A stretch of 5,289 nucleotides of DNA from Gammaproteobacteria bacterium (GCA_023150055.1 JAKLLP010000171.1:1-5289), one strand, 5' to 3'. Counted from the first letter of the stretch, positions 1 through 5,289 are shown. Notes: generated by a model not told the origin, from the letters alone. Translations and numbers: made by a program.

Positions 1-1
1 C

Positions 2-82
2 ATCGTCTGGGCGATCCACGAGGGCCGCGGGGTGGCACGCGAGGTGGATCGTTATCTCATGGGAAGCACCGAGCTGCCCTGA
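2..82 (+). CDS. gltD: Glutamate synthase (NADPH) small subunit, C-terminal end (partial)
   Basis: Only the last 26 codons before TGA are present; the gene begins outside the window. The residues read IVWAIHEGRGVAREVDR followed by YLMGSTELP. This matches the end of GltD, where the FAD/NAD(P)-binding fold closes with a V-W-A-I-x-E-G-R helix carrying an A-R-E-V-D-x-(Y/F)-L-M-G tail in Pseudomonas/Xanthomonas-type proteins. Known role of the family: the small subunit passes electrons from NADPH to the large subunit GltB, which makes glutamate from glutamine and 2-oxoglutarate in the cytoplasm. A GC hairpin overlaps the stop codon and a small membrane-protein gene follows. The call rests on a short tail, but the motif is distinctive. 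Another member of the same oxidoreductase family is the main alternative. Confidence 0.82.
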   Translation: MVWAIHEGRGVAREVDRYLMGSTELP

Positions 83-98
83 GGGTGCCCGGCACCCT
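82..98 (+). terminator. GC-rich hairpin at the gltD stop
   Basis: AGGGTGCC-C-GGCACCCT is a perfect 17-base dyad. It can fold as a 7-bp stem with a 3-base loop and begins inside the gltD TGA. No T-run follows (the next bases are ACCTCAC), so it is not a classic intrinsic terminator. It could be a pause or RNA-stability hairpin at the end of the gltD message. It also lies just before the ATG at 106, so it may lower translation of the next gene. Confidence 0.4.
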
Positions 99-105
99 AC
101 CTCAC

Positions 106-400
106 ATGAGGCGTTTGATCACCGGCTCGCTCGTGGTTGCGTTCGTCTCCTCGGCACCCTGCAGGGGGTCGGGATCGGGCTGCTGCTCGGGCTTGCCATG
201 CGCCCGCTCACCCGGCGCGGCTTCCGGACCGGCGAGAAGTGGGCCATCGCCTCGATCTTCGGGCTCGCCTACACATCGTCTGGTCGGATTTTCCGCAGGG
301 CTACCAGTGGATGATGATTTTCTCCGACGGCGCCAGCTGGATCCTGATGGCCGGCGTCATGGCCTGGTGCACGACCGAACGCAAGCCGAGCGCCGGCTGA
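106..400 (+). pseudogene. Small membrane protein, apparently broken by two -1 frameshifts
   Basis: No single frame gives a sensible protein, but three consecutive frames joined do. Frame A from ATG 106 gives MRRLITGSLVVAFV. Frame B, from about 147, gives LLGTLQGVGIGLLLGLAM and ends with WAIASIFGLAY near 270. Frame C gives HIVWSDFPQGYQWMMIF and then WILMAGVMAWCTTERKPSAG before TGA at 398-400. Each switch is repaired by adding one C to a CC run: GTCTCC to GTCCTCC near 147, and TACACATC to TACCACATC near 272. The repaired product is about 98 residues with roughly three hydrophobic segments, and I do not recognise its family. No clear ribosome-binding site precedes ATG 106; a GTG at 85 is an alternative start. 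Whether the gene is truly decayed or these are sequencing errors cannot be told from one sequence. Unrepaired, the ATG 106 frame runs on to 579 as a low-complexity product that is unlikely to be real. Confidence 0.6.
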
Positions 401-402
401 GC

Positions 403-1482
403 TTACTCCGGCACCTTCCTGAGGCCCCGGCGGAACACCGACAAGACACCGAGCAGGGCGACCAACAACCGGTCCATGGCGCTGCCGCCGCCATCCGCGC
501 GCAGACCGCTGTCCAGGTCGTCGGCAGGTACCTCCGGCGTCGCGTCGTCCGCGGCCACCTCCACCCTCACCTCCGCTGACGCCGTGGCAAGCCCGTCGGT
601 GACCTGGTAGGTGAACGCCTCGGTATAGGCGTCCGCACCGCTCGGCGCGGCAGGCGTGAGAACCAGGCGCAGGTCAGCCTTGCTGCCCGTGCAGGGTTCC
701 GCGCACTCGTTGCCGCCGTTCAGAATGGCGACCGTGCCGCCCTGGTCGGGAGGCGCGAGTATGGCGACCGTGACCGGATCGCTGACGCCAGGGTCATTGG
801 CGAGCACGTCGATCGGCGCCGTGGGCGTGTTGGCGGCCGTAGCCGACGTGTCGGGACTGGCGTCGGCGAGAGTCAGTCGCCAGTCGTAACCGCTGAGGCA
901 ATCGACCTGCCCATCAACAGTGACGCAGGAGGAATTGCCGATGGCAAGCGCTGCGCCGGACAGGCTCTGCTCCACGAAACCGTCGTAGGCCGTGATGTTC
1001 TGCGGCGGCGGAAACGGCCGCGGCGGGATACCCAGATCGTCGCCGCCCAACGTGCGGCTGTAGCTGGTACCGGGGCCCCATGTCACGGTGGACTCGTCGA
1101 TGGCATTGGCGCCGAAGCGATAGTTGCCACAAAGGCTGGCACCGACCCCAGTGCCGAAAGTGCCCTCCGTACAGACAAAGCTCTCGGCCGCAGCCGGAGC
1201 GCCGGCGCCGATCAACAGGCCGGTTATCGTATGGCGGAAAAGCGTGGTAGGGCCCAGACCAAAGCGCACGTTGAACACGCCGCCGGTCTGGGTGAGTTCA
1301 CCGCTGGCATCGTCGTACTGCCAGGTGGCAGTCGAGGATCCGAGCGCGCCGGCGACAGACCCGTTGGGGCTGTAGGAGATGACTTGCGTCAGCGTCGCCG
1401 TGTAGACGGCGCCGCCGGCGTTGCCCGAAAGGCCGAGCCCGGTGGCGATCGCCAGACCGAGCGTGCTGTATCTGTTGCCCAT
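403..1482 (-). CDS. Secreted protein with Ig-like (Big_9/cadherin-like) domain and GlyGly-CTERM-like tail
   Basis: The product is 359 residues. Residues 1-25 look like a signal peptide: R4, a hydrophobic core LGLAIATGLGLSG, and likely cleavage after GGA. Residues 26-205 are a Gly/Thr/Ser-rich extracellular-type region I cannot assign, with a proline patch (153-160) and two close cysteine pairs, C104/C118 and C186/C195. Residues 218-309 resemble a bacterial Ig/cadherin-like domain of the Big_9 type: P-I-D-V-L-A-N-D-P early, F-T-Y-Q-V-T-D-G-L-A-T-A-S-A late, and C260/C264 between. A linker then leads to GGGSAMD (331-337), a short hydrophobic helix (338-350) and RRGLRK. This resembles GlyGly-CTERM tails, which rhombosortase cleaves during export and surface sorting. 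I infer an exported, disulfide-bonded surface or matrix protein. The frame stays open upstream to 2172, but that part is antisense to the sulfotransferase, so the ATG just before the signal peptide is chosen. No strong ribosome-binding site is seen. Binding partner unknown. Confidence 0.8.
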   Translation of the reverse strand: MGNRYSTLGLAIATGLGLSGNAGGAVYTATLTQVISYSPNGSVAGALGSSTATWQYDDASGELTQTGGVFNVRFGLGPTTLFRHTITGLLIGAGAPAAAESFVCTEGTFGTGVGASLCGNYRFGANAIDESTVTWGPGTSYSRTLGGDDLGIPPRPFPPPQNITAYDGFVEQSLSGAALAIGNSSCVTVDGQVDCLSGYDWRLTLADASPDTSATAANTPTAPIDVLANDPGVSDPVTVAILAPPDQGGTVAILNGGNECAEPCTGSKADLRLVLTPAAPSGADAYTEAFTYQVTDGLATASAEVRVEVAADDATPEVPADDLDSGLRADGGGSAMDRLLVALLGVLSVFRRGLRKVPE

Positions 1483-1484
1483 AT

Positions 1485-1510
1485 CACGCAAAGAATACAC
1501 GAGTTGCGTG
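1485..1510. promoter_or_regulatory. Perfect dyad CACGCAA-N12-TTGCGTG in the divergent control region
   Basis: The two 7-base arms (1485-1491 and 1504-1510) are exact reverse complements, 12 bases apart. The dyad ends 2 bases before the ATG of the minus-strand exoprotein gene, so it covers that gene's ribosome-binding region. It could be a regulator operator with half-sites about 19 bp apart, or an RNA hairpin occluding translation start. I see no convincing -35/-10 pair on either strand of 1483-1593. Function is inferred from position only. Confidence 0.4.
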
Positions 1511-1518
1511 TCGGCACC

Positions 1519-1536
1519 TTCCGCGGACTTTCCGCG
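1519..1536. repeat. Tandem TTCCGCG motif, 11-bp spacing
   Basis: TTCCGCG occurs at 1519-1525 and again at 1530-1536, an 11-bp period close to one helical turn, within the divergent intergenic region. Two copies on one face of the helix can be a regulator site, but a 7-base GC-rich repeat can also arise by chance. Confidence 0.3.
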
Positions 1537-1580
1537 CAGAAGCAAGTTGCGGCAGTATGGCGCACTCCAGGGGCGTAGCC

Positions 1581-1587
1581 GGAGGAG
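1581..1587 (+). promoter_or_regulatory. Strong ribosome-binding site fixing a TTG start
   Basis: GGAGGAG lies 6 bases before TTG 1594. An in-frame TAG at 1576-1578 blocks any earlier start, and the ATG at 1589 is in another frame. TTG 1594 is therefore the start for the sulfotransferase, whose nucleotide-binding loop begins only a few residues later. Confidence 0.75.
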
Positions 1588-1593
1588 TATGAG

Positions 1594-2409
1594 TTGCCAC
1601 AGATTTTCATATTCTGCTACCACAAAGTGGGTACGGCCCTTTTCTCCAGGGTATCCATACGACTGGCCGCACACTTCGGCCTGAGTTTTCAAACCGTGGT
1701 CGGCATGGCCCATGGCGTCGATCGCAGCGCCAATATCGTGGTATTCGCGCACTCCCTCCTCGATATGGATCTCAGCCAGTACGACTACCGCGGTATCCAC
1801 CTCGTTCGGGATCCGCGCGACATCTGGGTATCCGGCTATCATTACCATCGCCGCACCAGCGAGCCTTGGTGCATCAATTCCGATCTGGACCAAACTCCCC
1901 CGATTGGCTTCCCCCGCGTGGATTACTCCCAGCAGCACCGGCCGGAGGCATGGAAGCGCGCGTATCTGGACGGGCTCAATGGCCGGTCGTACCAGCAAAA
2001 CCTCCTGAACCTGGATCAGCGATCCGGACTGAAGTTCGAACTGGAACGCTACACTGCATGGACACTGGAGGCGATCGCGGCCTGGGAGAAACGACCCGAC
2101 AGGATCCTCGAGTTCAAGCTCGAGGCGTTCGCCGACAATTTCGATGGCGCAATGACCACTGCGCTGTCCCACCTTGGTTTCTCAGGTGCCGCGCTCTCAC
2201 AGGCCCTGGCTCTTGCAGCGAACGAGGACGTGGCGCGGATGGATGACACGACCATCGCGAACCACCCGCACATCATGTCCCGCCAGCTATCCAAATGGCG
2301 CACGTTGCTGCACCCCGACGACGTCCGCGACTTCGAGGCGCGCCATGGTGACTTGATCGATCGTCTCGGGTATGAGCGAAGCGTGGGACAGACGACATCC
2401 GTCCAGTAG
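1594..2409 (+). CDS. Sulfotransferase family protein (PAPS-dependent)
   Basis: The product is 271 residues, a usual length for a single-domain sulfotransferase. The N-terminal strand and loop IFIFCYHKVGTALF (residues 4-17) fits the 5'-phosphosulfate-binding loop, normally PKSGTTWL-like, with K11 as the candidate catalytic lysine; the leading proline is replaced by H10. The 3'-phosphate-binding motif is at 69-85: H-L-V-R-D-P-R-D-I-W-V-S-G-Y-H-Y-H, with R72 and S80 as the expected contacts. The C-terminus (about 229-262, SRQLSKWRTLL through RLGYE) has the lysine/tryptophan-containing closing region common in the family. Enzymes of this family move sulfate from PAPS to hydroxyls or amines of small molecules, glycans or peptides. 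There is no signal peptide or membrane segment, so it is probably cytoplasmic. The acceptor cannot be read from sequence. The gene is divergent from the secreted-protein gene and separated from moxR by a terminator-like hairpin. Four-line hand counts suggest it is lower in GC than the operon downstream, which could mean acquisition. Confidence 0.85.
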   Translation: MPQIFIFCYHKVGTALFSRVSIRLAAHFGLSFQTVVGMAHGVDRSANIVVFAHSLLDMDLSQYDYRGIHLVRDPRDIWVSGYHYHRRTSEPWCINSDLDQTPPIGFPRVDYSQQHRPEAWKRAYLDGLNGRSYQQNLLNLDQRSGLKFELERYTAWTLEAIAAWEKRPDRILEFKLEAFADNFDGAMTTALSHLGFSGAALSQALALAANEDVARMDDTTIANHPHIMSRQLSKWRTLLHPDDVRDFEARHGDLIDRLGYERSVGQTTSVQ

Positions 2410-2446
2410 CGTGCCGGACACCTTCCGACGGGCCAGCCCTCTCACG

Positions 2447-2468
2447 ACCGCCGAGGCGGTTTCTGTGT
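2447..2468 (+). terminator. Terminator-like hairpin after the sulfotransferase
   Basis: ACCGCC-GA-GGCGGT followed by TTCTGTGT. In practice it is a 5-bp stem closing a CGAG tetraloop, plus a short, interrupted T-rich tail. It lies 37 bases after the sulfotransferase stop. The stem is GC-rich but short and the tail weak, so termination is probably partial. Confidence 0.42.
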
Positions 2469-2562
2469 CCCAGTTCTTACCCACCGGACCGGCCGCTGGG
2501 GCAAGATGCCGTGCTATCTTGGCAGCGGCATGTGCCACGGCGAAAACGCGCACAGGCAGGAC

Positions 2563-3525
2563 ATGGCTGAAAGACTGACCGCAGTGACAGGCGATGCGCG
2601 CCAGGCGCGGGCGCGCGCACTGGTGGACCACGCCGTGCGTGAAGTCGGCCAGGTCATTCTCGGCAAACCTGACGAGATCCGTCTCGCCTGCGCCTGCCTG
2701 CTCGCCCGCGGCCATCTTCTCATCGAGGACGTGCCCGGCGTCGGCAAGACACTGCTCGCGCGCAGCCTTGCCGCCATCATGGGCCTCAGCTTCCGGCGCA
2801 TCCAGTTCACCAGCGACCTGCTCCCGGCCGATATCATCGGCGCCGCGATCTTCAACCGCGAGCGCCATGAGTTTGTGTTCCAGCCGGGACCGCTGTTCGC
2901 GCAGGTGATCCTCGCCGACGAAGTCAACCGGGCGACACCGAAGGCGCAGAGCGCGTTGCTGGAGGCGATGGAGGAGCAGCAGGTCAGCGTCGACGGCGTG
3001 ACCCACGCGCTGCCCATGCCTTTCTTCGTGATCGCCACGCAGAATCCGCAGCACCAGGTCGGCACCTTTGCCCTGCCGGAATCCCAGCTCGATCGGTTTC
3101 TCATGCGCATTGGCCTCGGCTACCCGCCCGAGGCGCTCGAGCGCAAGCTGCTGCACGGGACCGACCGCCGGGCGTTTCTCGACGACATGAAGCCTGTGAT
3201 GGGCCTCGCTGAACTTGCCGAGGTGCAGGAGACGGTTCGCACCGTGCACCTGAGCGACGCGGTGCTGGATTACGTCCAGGCGCTGGTGCGTTACACGCGC
3301 GAGTCCGCACGCTTCGAGGTGGGGCTTTCGCCTCGTGCCGCGGTGGACCTGGTGGCTGCCGCGCGCTGCTGGGCGCTCCTCAGCGGGCATCCCGGCGTGT
3401 ACCCGGAGGATGTGCAGGCCGTGTTTCCGGCGGTGGCCGGACACCGGCTGCGCCGCCGCGGCGAGGCCGCCCTCGTGAATGGCGACCCGACGCGGCCGGT
3501 GCTGGACGAGGTCGCGATTCCTTAA
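2563..3525 (+). CDS. MoxR-family AAA+ ATPase
   Basis: From ATG 2563 the product is 320 residues, the normal MoxR size. AAA_3-type core: Walker A VPGVGKT (57-63) after H-L-L-I-E-D; the conserved Q-F-T-S-D-L-L-P-A-D-I-I-G stretch (81-93); Walker B V-I-L-A-D-E (115-120) followed by V-N-R-A-T-P-K-A-Q; sensor 1 A-T-Q-N-P (158-162); D-R-F (177-179) with the candidate arginine finger; and sensor 2 G-L-S-P-R (254-258) before the lid helices. All key residues look intact. MoxR ATPases are cytoplasmic oligomers thought to assist folding, cofactor insertion or activation of partners encoded nearby. Here the following DUF58 and transglutaminase genes suggest an envelope role. ATGs at 2506 and 2530 are in frame but add an unusual N-terminus. 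ATG 2563 has only a weak AGG (2554-2556) ahead of it, so the exact start is uncertain. Confidence 0.93.
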   Translation: MAERLTAVTGDARQARARALVDHAVREVGQVILGKPDEIRLACACLLARGHLLIEDVPGVGKTLLARSLAAIMGLSFRRIQFTSDLLPADIIGAAIFNRERHEFVFQPGPLFAQVILADEVNRATPKAQSALLEAMEEQQVSVDGVTHALPMPFFVIATQNPQHQVGTFALPESQLDRFLMRIGLGYPPEALERKLLHGTDRRAFLDDMKPVMGLAELAEVQETVRTVHLSDAVLDYVQALVRYTRESARFEVGLSPRAAVDLVAAARCWALLSGHPGVYPEDVQAVFPAVAGHRLRRRGEAALVNGDPTRPVLDEVAIP

Positions 3526-3529
3526 GGAA
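3518..3529. repeat. 12-bp palindrome over the moxR-family stop codon
   Basis: TTCCTTAAGGAA is a perfect palindrome whose centre contains the TAA stop. It is AT-richer than its surroundings. It borders the possible inverted-repeat element in the spacer and could be an insertion target or end. It is too short to assign. Confidence 0.35.
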
Positions 3530-3624
3530 GCTCTGCACAGATCCCGCGGGCGCGGCCGAAACGGTTTTGTCCGCTGACCAGGAACGAAGAGCGATGTGTA
3601 CCGGGTTACCTGCGCAGTGCTTGC
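3526..3624. repeat. Possible small inverted-repeat element (MITE-like or IS remnant)
   Basis: The 151-bp spacer between the ATPase and DUF58 genes begins with GGAAGCTCTGCACAGATC (3526-3543). Its reverse complement matches 3607-3624 at 13 of 18 positions, with a 12-base core (TGTGCAGAGCTT against TGCGCAGTGCTT) agreeing at 10. That outlines an element of about 99 bp with imperfect ends, just after a palindrome. No transposase fragment is evident and no target duplication was established. In GC-rich DNA such a match could be chance, so this is tentative. Confidence 0.3.
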
Positions 3625-3676
3625 CGACGGCCGCGATGCGCCCCGTGCGCGACAGCGCGACACACCCCGACTGACC

Positions 3677-4669
3677 ATGCCCGCCGCGTTGACGACAATC
3701 CGCAAGCGCCTCGCGGAACGCGCCCGCCGCTGGGCACATCGCCGCCAGGGCAGCGATGCGCCGCGCCTGCGCCTGGCCGGCGAGCGCATCTACATCCTGC
3801 CCACTGCGGCCGGCCTGCTCTACGGCGTGATGCTGCTCACCATGCTCGCCGGCGCCATGAACTACAACAACAACCTCGCCTTCGCGATGACCTTCCTGCT
3901 GGCCGCTGTCGGCATGGTCGCGATCTACCACACCCACCGGCGCCTCGCCCGACTGCGGCTCGACTACCTCGGTGCCGAGCCGGTGTTCGCTGGCGACGCC
4001 CTGCCGGTGCGCTTTGCGCTTACCAACGATGCGGCGGTTGCGCGCGACGAGATCTTCCTCGGCTGGGCGGGGGACAACCCCGTTGCCGCAGGCGTGGACG
4101 CAGCGGCCGCCCGTGTCGTGACCGTGCCGCTGCCGACGAGCCGGCGCGGCCCCATCCCGCTGCCCGCACTGCGCGTCGACACCGCCGCCCCGCTCGGCCT
4201 CACGCACGCCTGGGCGTGGATCCATCTCGAGGAACGGCCCCTCGTCTACCCGCGACCGGCCGCGCGGGCGCAGGCGCTGGTGCAAGCCGTGGCCGAGGCG
4301 GCCGCGGCCGGCGACCGCCACCTCGGCGACGACGACTTTGCGGGCCTGCGGGCCTACCAGCCGGGTGACTCGCCGCGGCGTATCGCCTGGAGGAGCTACG
4401 CGCGCAGCGGCGAACTGCTGGCGCGGGAATTCCGCGGCGGGGCGCACGAGAACCCGCTGTGGATCGAGTGGGACGCGGTCAGGGCGGCGGACACCGAGGC
4501 GCGGATCGCCGCTCTCGCCCGGCTCGTCATCGAGGCGTTCGAGGCCGGCCGCAGCTGGGGCCTGCGCGGCCCCGGCATCTGCATCGGCCCGGCCGGGGGG
4601 CGCGAGCACCTGCACCATTGCCTGCAGGCGCTGGCGACCGCCGACCTGCCCGAGGGGCAGGATCGATGA
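3677..4669 (+). CDS. DUF58 domain membrane-anchored protein
   Basis: From ATG 3677 the product is 330 residues. A basic N-terminus (9-34) leads to E-R-I-Y-I-L-P-T and two adjacent membrane helices at about 42-61 and 66-85, separated by the N-Y-N-N-N-L motif typical of this family. A beta-rich region follows, then the DUF58 signature at 217-252: GDDDFAGLRAYQPGDSPRRI, W-R-S-Y-A-R-S-G-E-L-L-A-R-E-F. DUF58 proteins regularly accompany MoxR ATPases and are plausible partners; their biochemical activity is not settled. The stop overlaps the tgpA start by ATGA, indicating translational coupling. The start is uncertain. GTG 3596, in frame, has a GAAGAG 4 bases upstream but adds 27 residues unlike the family. 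ATG 3677 fits the family better but has no clear ribosome-binding site. Confidence 0.9.
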   Translation: MPAALTTIRKRLAERARRWAHRRQGSDAPRLRLAGERIYILPTAAGLLYGVMLLTMLAGAMNYNNNLAFAMTFLLAAVGMVAIYHTHRRLARLRLDYLGAEPVFAGDALPVRFALTNDAAVARDEIFLGWAGDNPVAAGVDAAAARVVTVPLPTSRRGPIPLPALRVDTAAPLGLTHAWAWIHLEERPLVYPRPAARAQALVQAVAEAAAAGDRHLGDDDFAGLRAYQPGDSPRRIAWRSYARSGELLAREFRGGAHENPLWIEWDAVRAADTEARIAALARLVIEAFEAGRSWGLRGPGICIGPAGGREHLHHCLQALATADLPEGQDR

Positions 4670-5289
4670 CGAACGCCCCCGTCGCCGAGCGCCAGCACGA
4701 GCGACGCCAGGTCGCCTGGGCCGCTGCGGCGGTGATTTTCGGTGGCGCGCCGCACCTCTTTGCGGTAGCGCCGTGGGTGTCGTTCCTGGTGCTCGGCCTG
4801 GCGCTCTGGCGCATCGTCGCCGCCGCGCGCGGCTGGGGCCTGCCGTCGTTGTGGATTCGCGTCCCCGTGACGGCACTCGGTTTCGCAGCAGTGCTGGTGA
4901 CCTACCGGAGCATCTCCGGCGTGGAAGGCGGCTCGGCGCTGCTGCTGGTCATGGCGGGGCTGAAGCTGCTCGAGACACGCGCGGAACGCGACCGCGTGCT
5001 CGTCGTGTTCATCGGCTACTTCCTGCTGTTCACGGTGTTCCTGCGCGACCAGGCGATCTGGTCCATGGTCTGGCTCGCGCTCGGCGCGCTCGGGATCACC
5101 GCGGCGCTGGCCCAGTCGGTGCGGCGCGACCGACTGCTCAGCGTGCCGGCGGCCGCAGCGCTCTCCGGCCGCCTGCTGCTGCAGGCGCTGCCGCGCTTCC
5201 ACCAGCGGCACCCGGCGATCCAGGTGCACCTGCGCGAGGCCGAGGGCGAAGACCAGCTGCTGGCCGTGGCGCGTGGCGAGGCCGATCTC
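4666..5289 (+). CDS. tgpA: TgpA-type transglutaminase-like membrane protein, N-terminal part (runs off the window; aberrant end)
   Basis: The ATG overlaps the DUF58 stop (ATGA) and the frame stays open for 208 codons to the window end. After a charged start (1-15) come about six hydrophobic segments near 16-32, 33-53, 65-80, 88-103, 109-126 and 131-150. The stretch 97-128, A-G-L-K-L-L-E-T-R-A-E-R-D-R-V through Y-F-L-L-F-T-V-F-L-R-D-Q, matches the N-terminal membrane domain (DUF3488) of TgpA. Known full proteins are about 650-700 residues with more helices, then a periplasmic transglutaminase-like domain; in Pseudomonas aeruginosa tgpA follows moxR-like and DUF58 genes and matters for viability. 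The family-like sequence ends at about L-L-L-Q-A-L-P (170-176). The last 32 residues are hydrophilic and LysR-like, where another membrane helix is expected. The first 176 residues are a confident call; the join is treated separately. Confidence 0.82.
   Translation, partial: MTNAPVAERQHERRQVAWAAAAVIFGGAPHLFAVAPWVSFLVLGLALWRIVAAARGWGLPSLWIRVPVTALGFAAVLVTYRSISGVEGGSALLLVMAGLKLLETRAERDRVLVVFIGYFLLFTVFLRDQAIWSMVWLALGALGITAALAQSVRRDRLLSVPAAAALSGRLLLQALPRFHQRHPAIQVHLREAEGEDQLLAVARGEADL
5194..5289 (+). other. LysR substrate-binding-domain-like segment fused in frame to tgpA
   Basis: Residues 177-208 of the open frame read RFHQRHPAIQVHLREAEGED followed by QLLAVARGEADL. This is the pattern at the start of the effector-binding domain of LysR-type regulators: R-F-x-x-x-(H/Y)-P-x-(I/V)-x-(V/L)-x-L-x-E, then L-L-x-x-(V/L)-x-x-G-E-x-D-L. 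It does not resemble TgpA, which continues here with a hydrophobic helix. The sequence stops at the window edge, so the rest of the regulator is unseen. LysR proteins are cytoplasmic DNA-binding regulators, so fusion to a membrane domain is not expected. See the finding on this join. Confidence 0.7.

Noticed and set aside
85..579. 164-codon plus-strand frame from GTG 85
   Set aside because: It shares only its first part with the small membrane gene; after the first frameshift it becomes low-complexity and runs antisense into the exoprotein gene.
1124..1578. Overlapping plus-strand frames at 1124-1375 and 1231-1578
   Set aside because: They are opposite the exoprotein coding sequence and show no ribosome-binding site or recognisable motif.
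1483..2172. Upstream extension of the minus-strand exoprotein frame by 230 codons
   Set aside because: It is antisense to the well-supported sulfotransferase, has no recognisable domain, and would bury a clear signal peptide inside the protein.
2515..2520. TATCTT as a -10 box for the moxR-family gene
   Set aside because: No matching -35 hexamer occurs 16-18 bases upstream, and no sigma-54 type pair is visible.
2287..3789. 500-codon open frame on the minus strand
   Set aside because: It lies opposite the MoxR ATPase and is Arg/Ala/His-rich low-complexity sequence, typical of antisense frames in GC-rich DNA.
3380..4876. 498-codon open frame on the minus strand
   Set aside because: It lies opposite DUF58 and the tgpA start, both with strong family motifs; its product is Arg/Gly/Ala-rich without a domain.
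4396..5229. 277-codon minus-strand frame rich in Gln, His and Arg
   Set aside because: It is antisense to DUF58 and tgpA; the composition follows from complementing GC-rich codons.

Overview
The window looks like chromosomal DNA of a GC-rich gammaproteobacterium, isolate or metagenome-derived. The evidence is the GltD C-terminus, the MoxR-DUF58-TgpA gene order and a GlyGly-CTERM-type tail on a secreted protein. I cannot name a genus. No RNA gene, CRISPR array or complete insertion sequence is visible. No stretch above 300 bases lacks a gene; the three real gaps are 1483-1593, 2410-2562 and 3526-3676.

Layout. Bases 2-82 are the last codons of a glutamate synthase small subunit (gltD). A GC hairpin follows, then a small membrane-protein gene (106-400) that reads well only if two single-base deletions are repaired. 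It meets, tail to tail with a 2-base gap, a minus-strand gene (403-1482) for a secreted, cysteine-paired protein with an Ig-like/cadherin-like domain and a C-terminal sorting tail. That gene is divergent from a plus-strand sulfotransferase (1594-2409) with a TTG start behind a strong ribosome-binding site. Their shared 111-bp control region holds a perfect dyad and a short tandem motif. A weak terminator-like hairpin follows the sulfotransferase.

From 2563 to the end runs the conserved cluster of a MoxR-type AAA+ ATPase, a DUF58 protein and a TgpA-type membrane transglutaminase. DUF58 and tgpA overlap by 4 bp. The ATPase and the DUF58 gene are separated by an unusual 151-bp spacer with a possible small inverted-repeat element. 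MoxR ATPases are thought to act as chaperones or maturation factors on partners encoded next to them, here probably on envelope proteins.

The most striking observation is at the right end. The tgpA frame follows the family for about 176 codons, then continues without a stop into about 32 residues that look like a LysR-type regulator's effector-binding domain. This is either an assembly chimera or a real rearrangement. The middle block (403-2409) is lower in GC than the operon in the stretches I counted by hand, and may be an accessory insertion between gltD and the moxR cluster.
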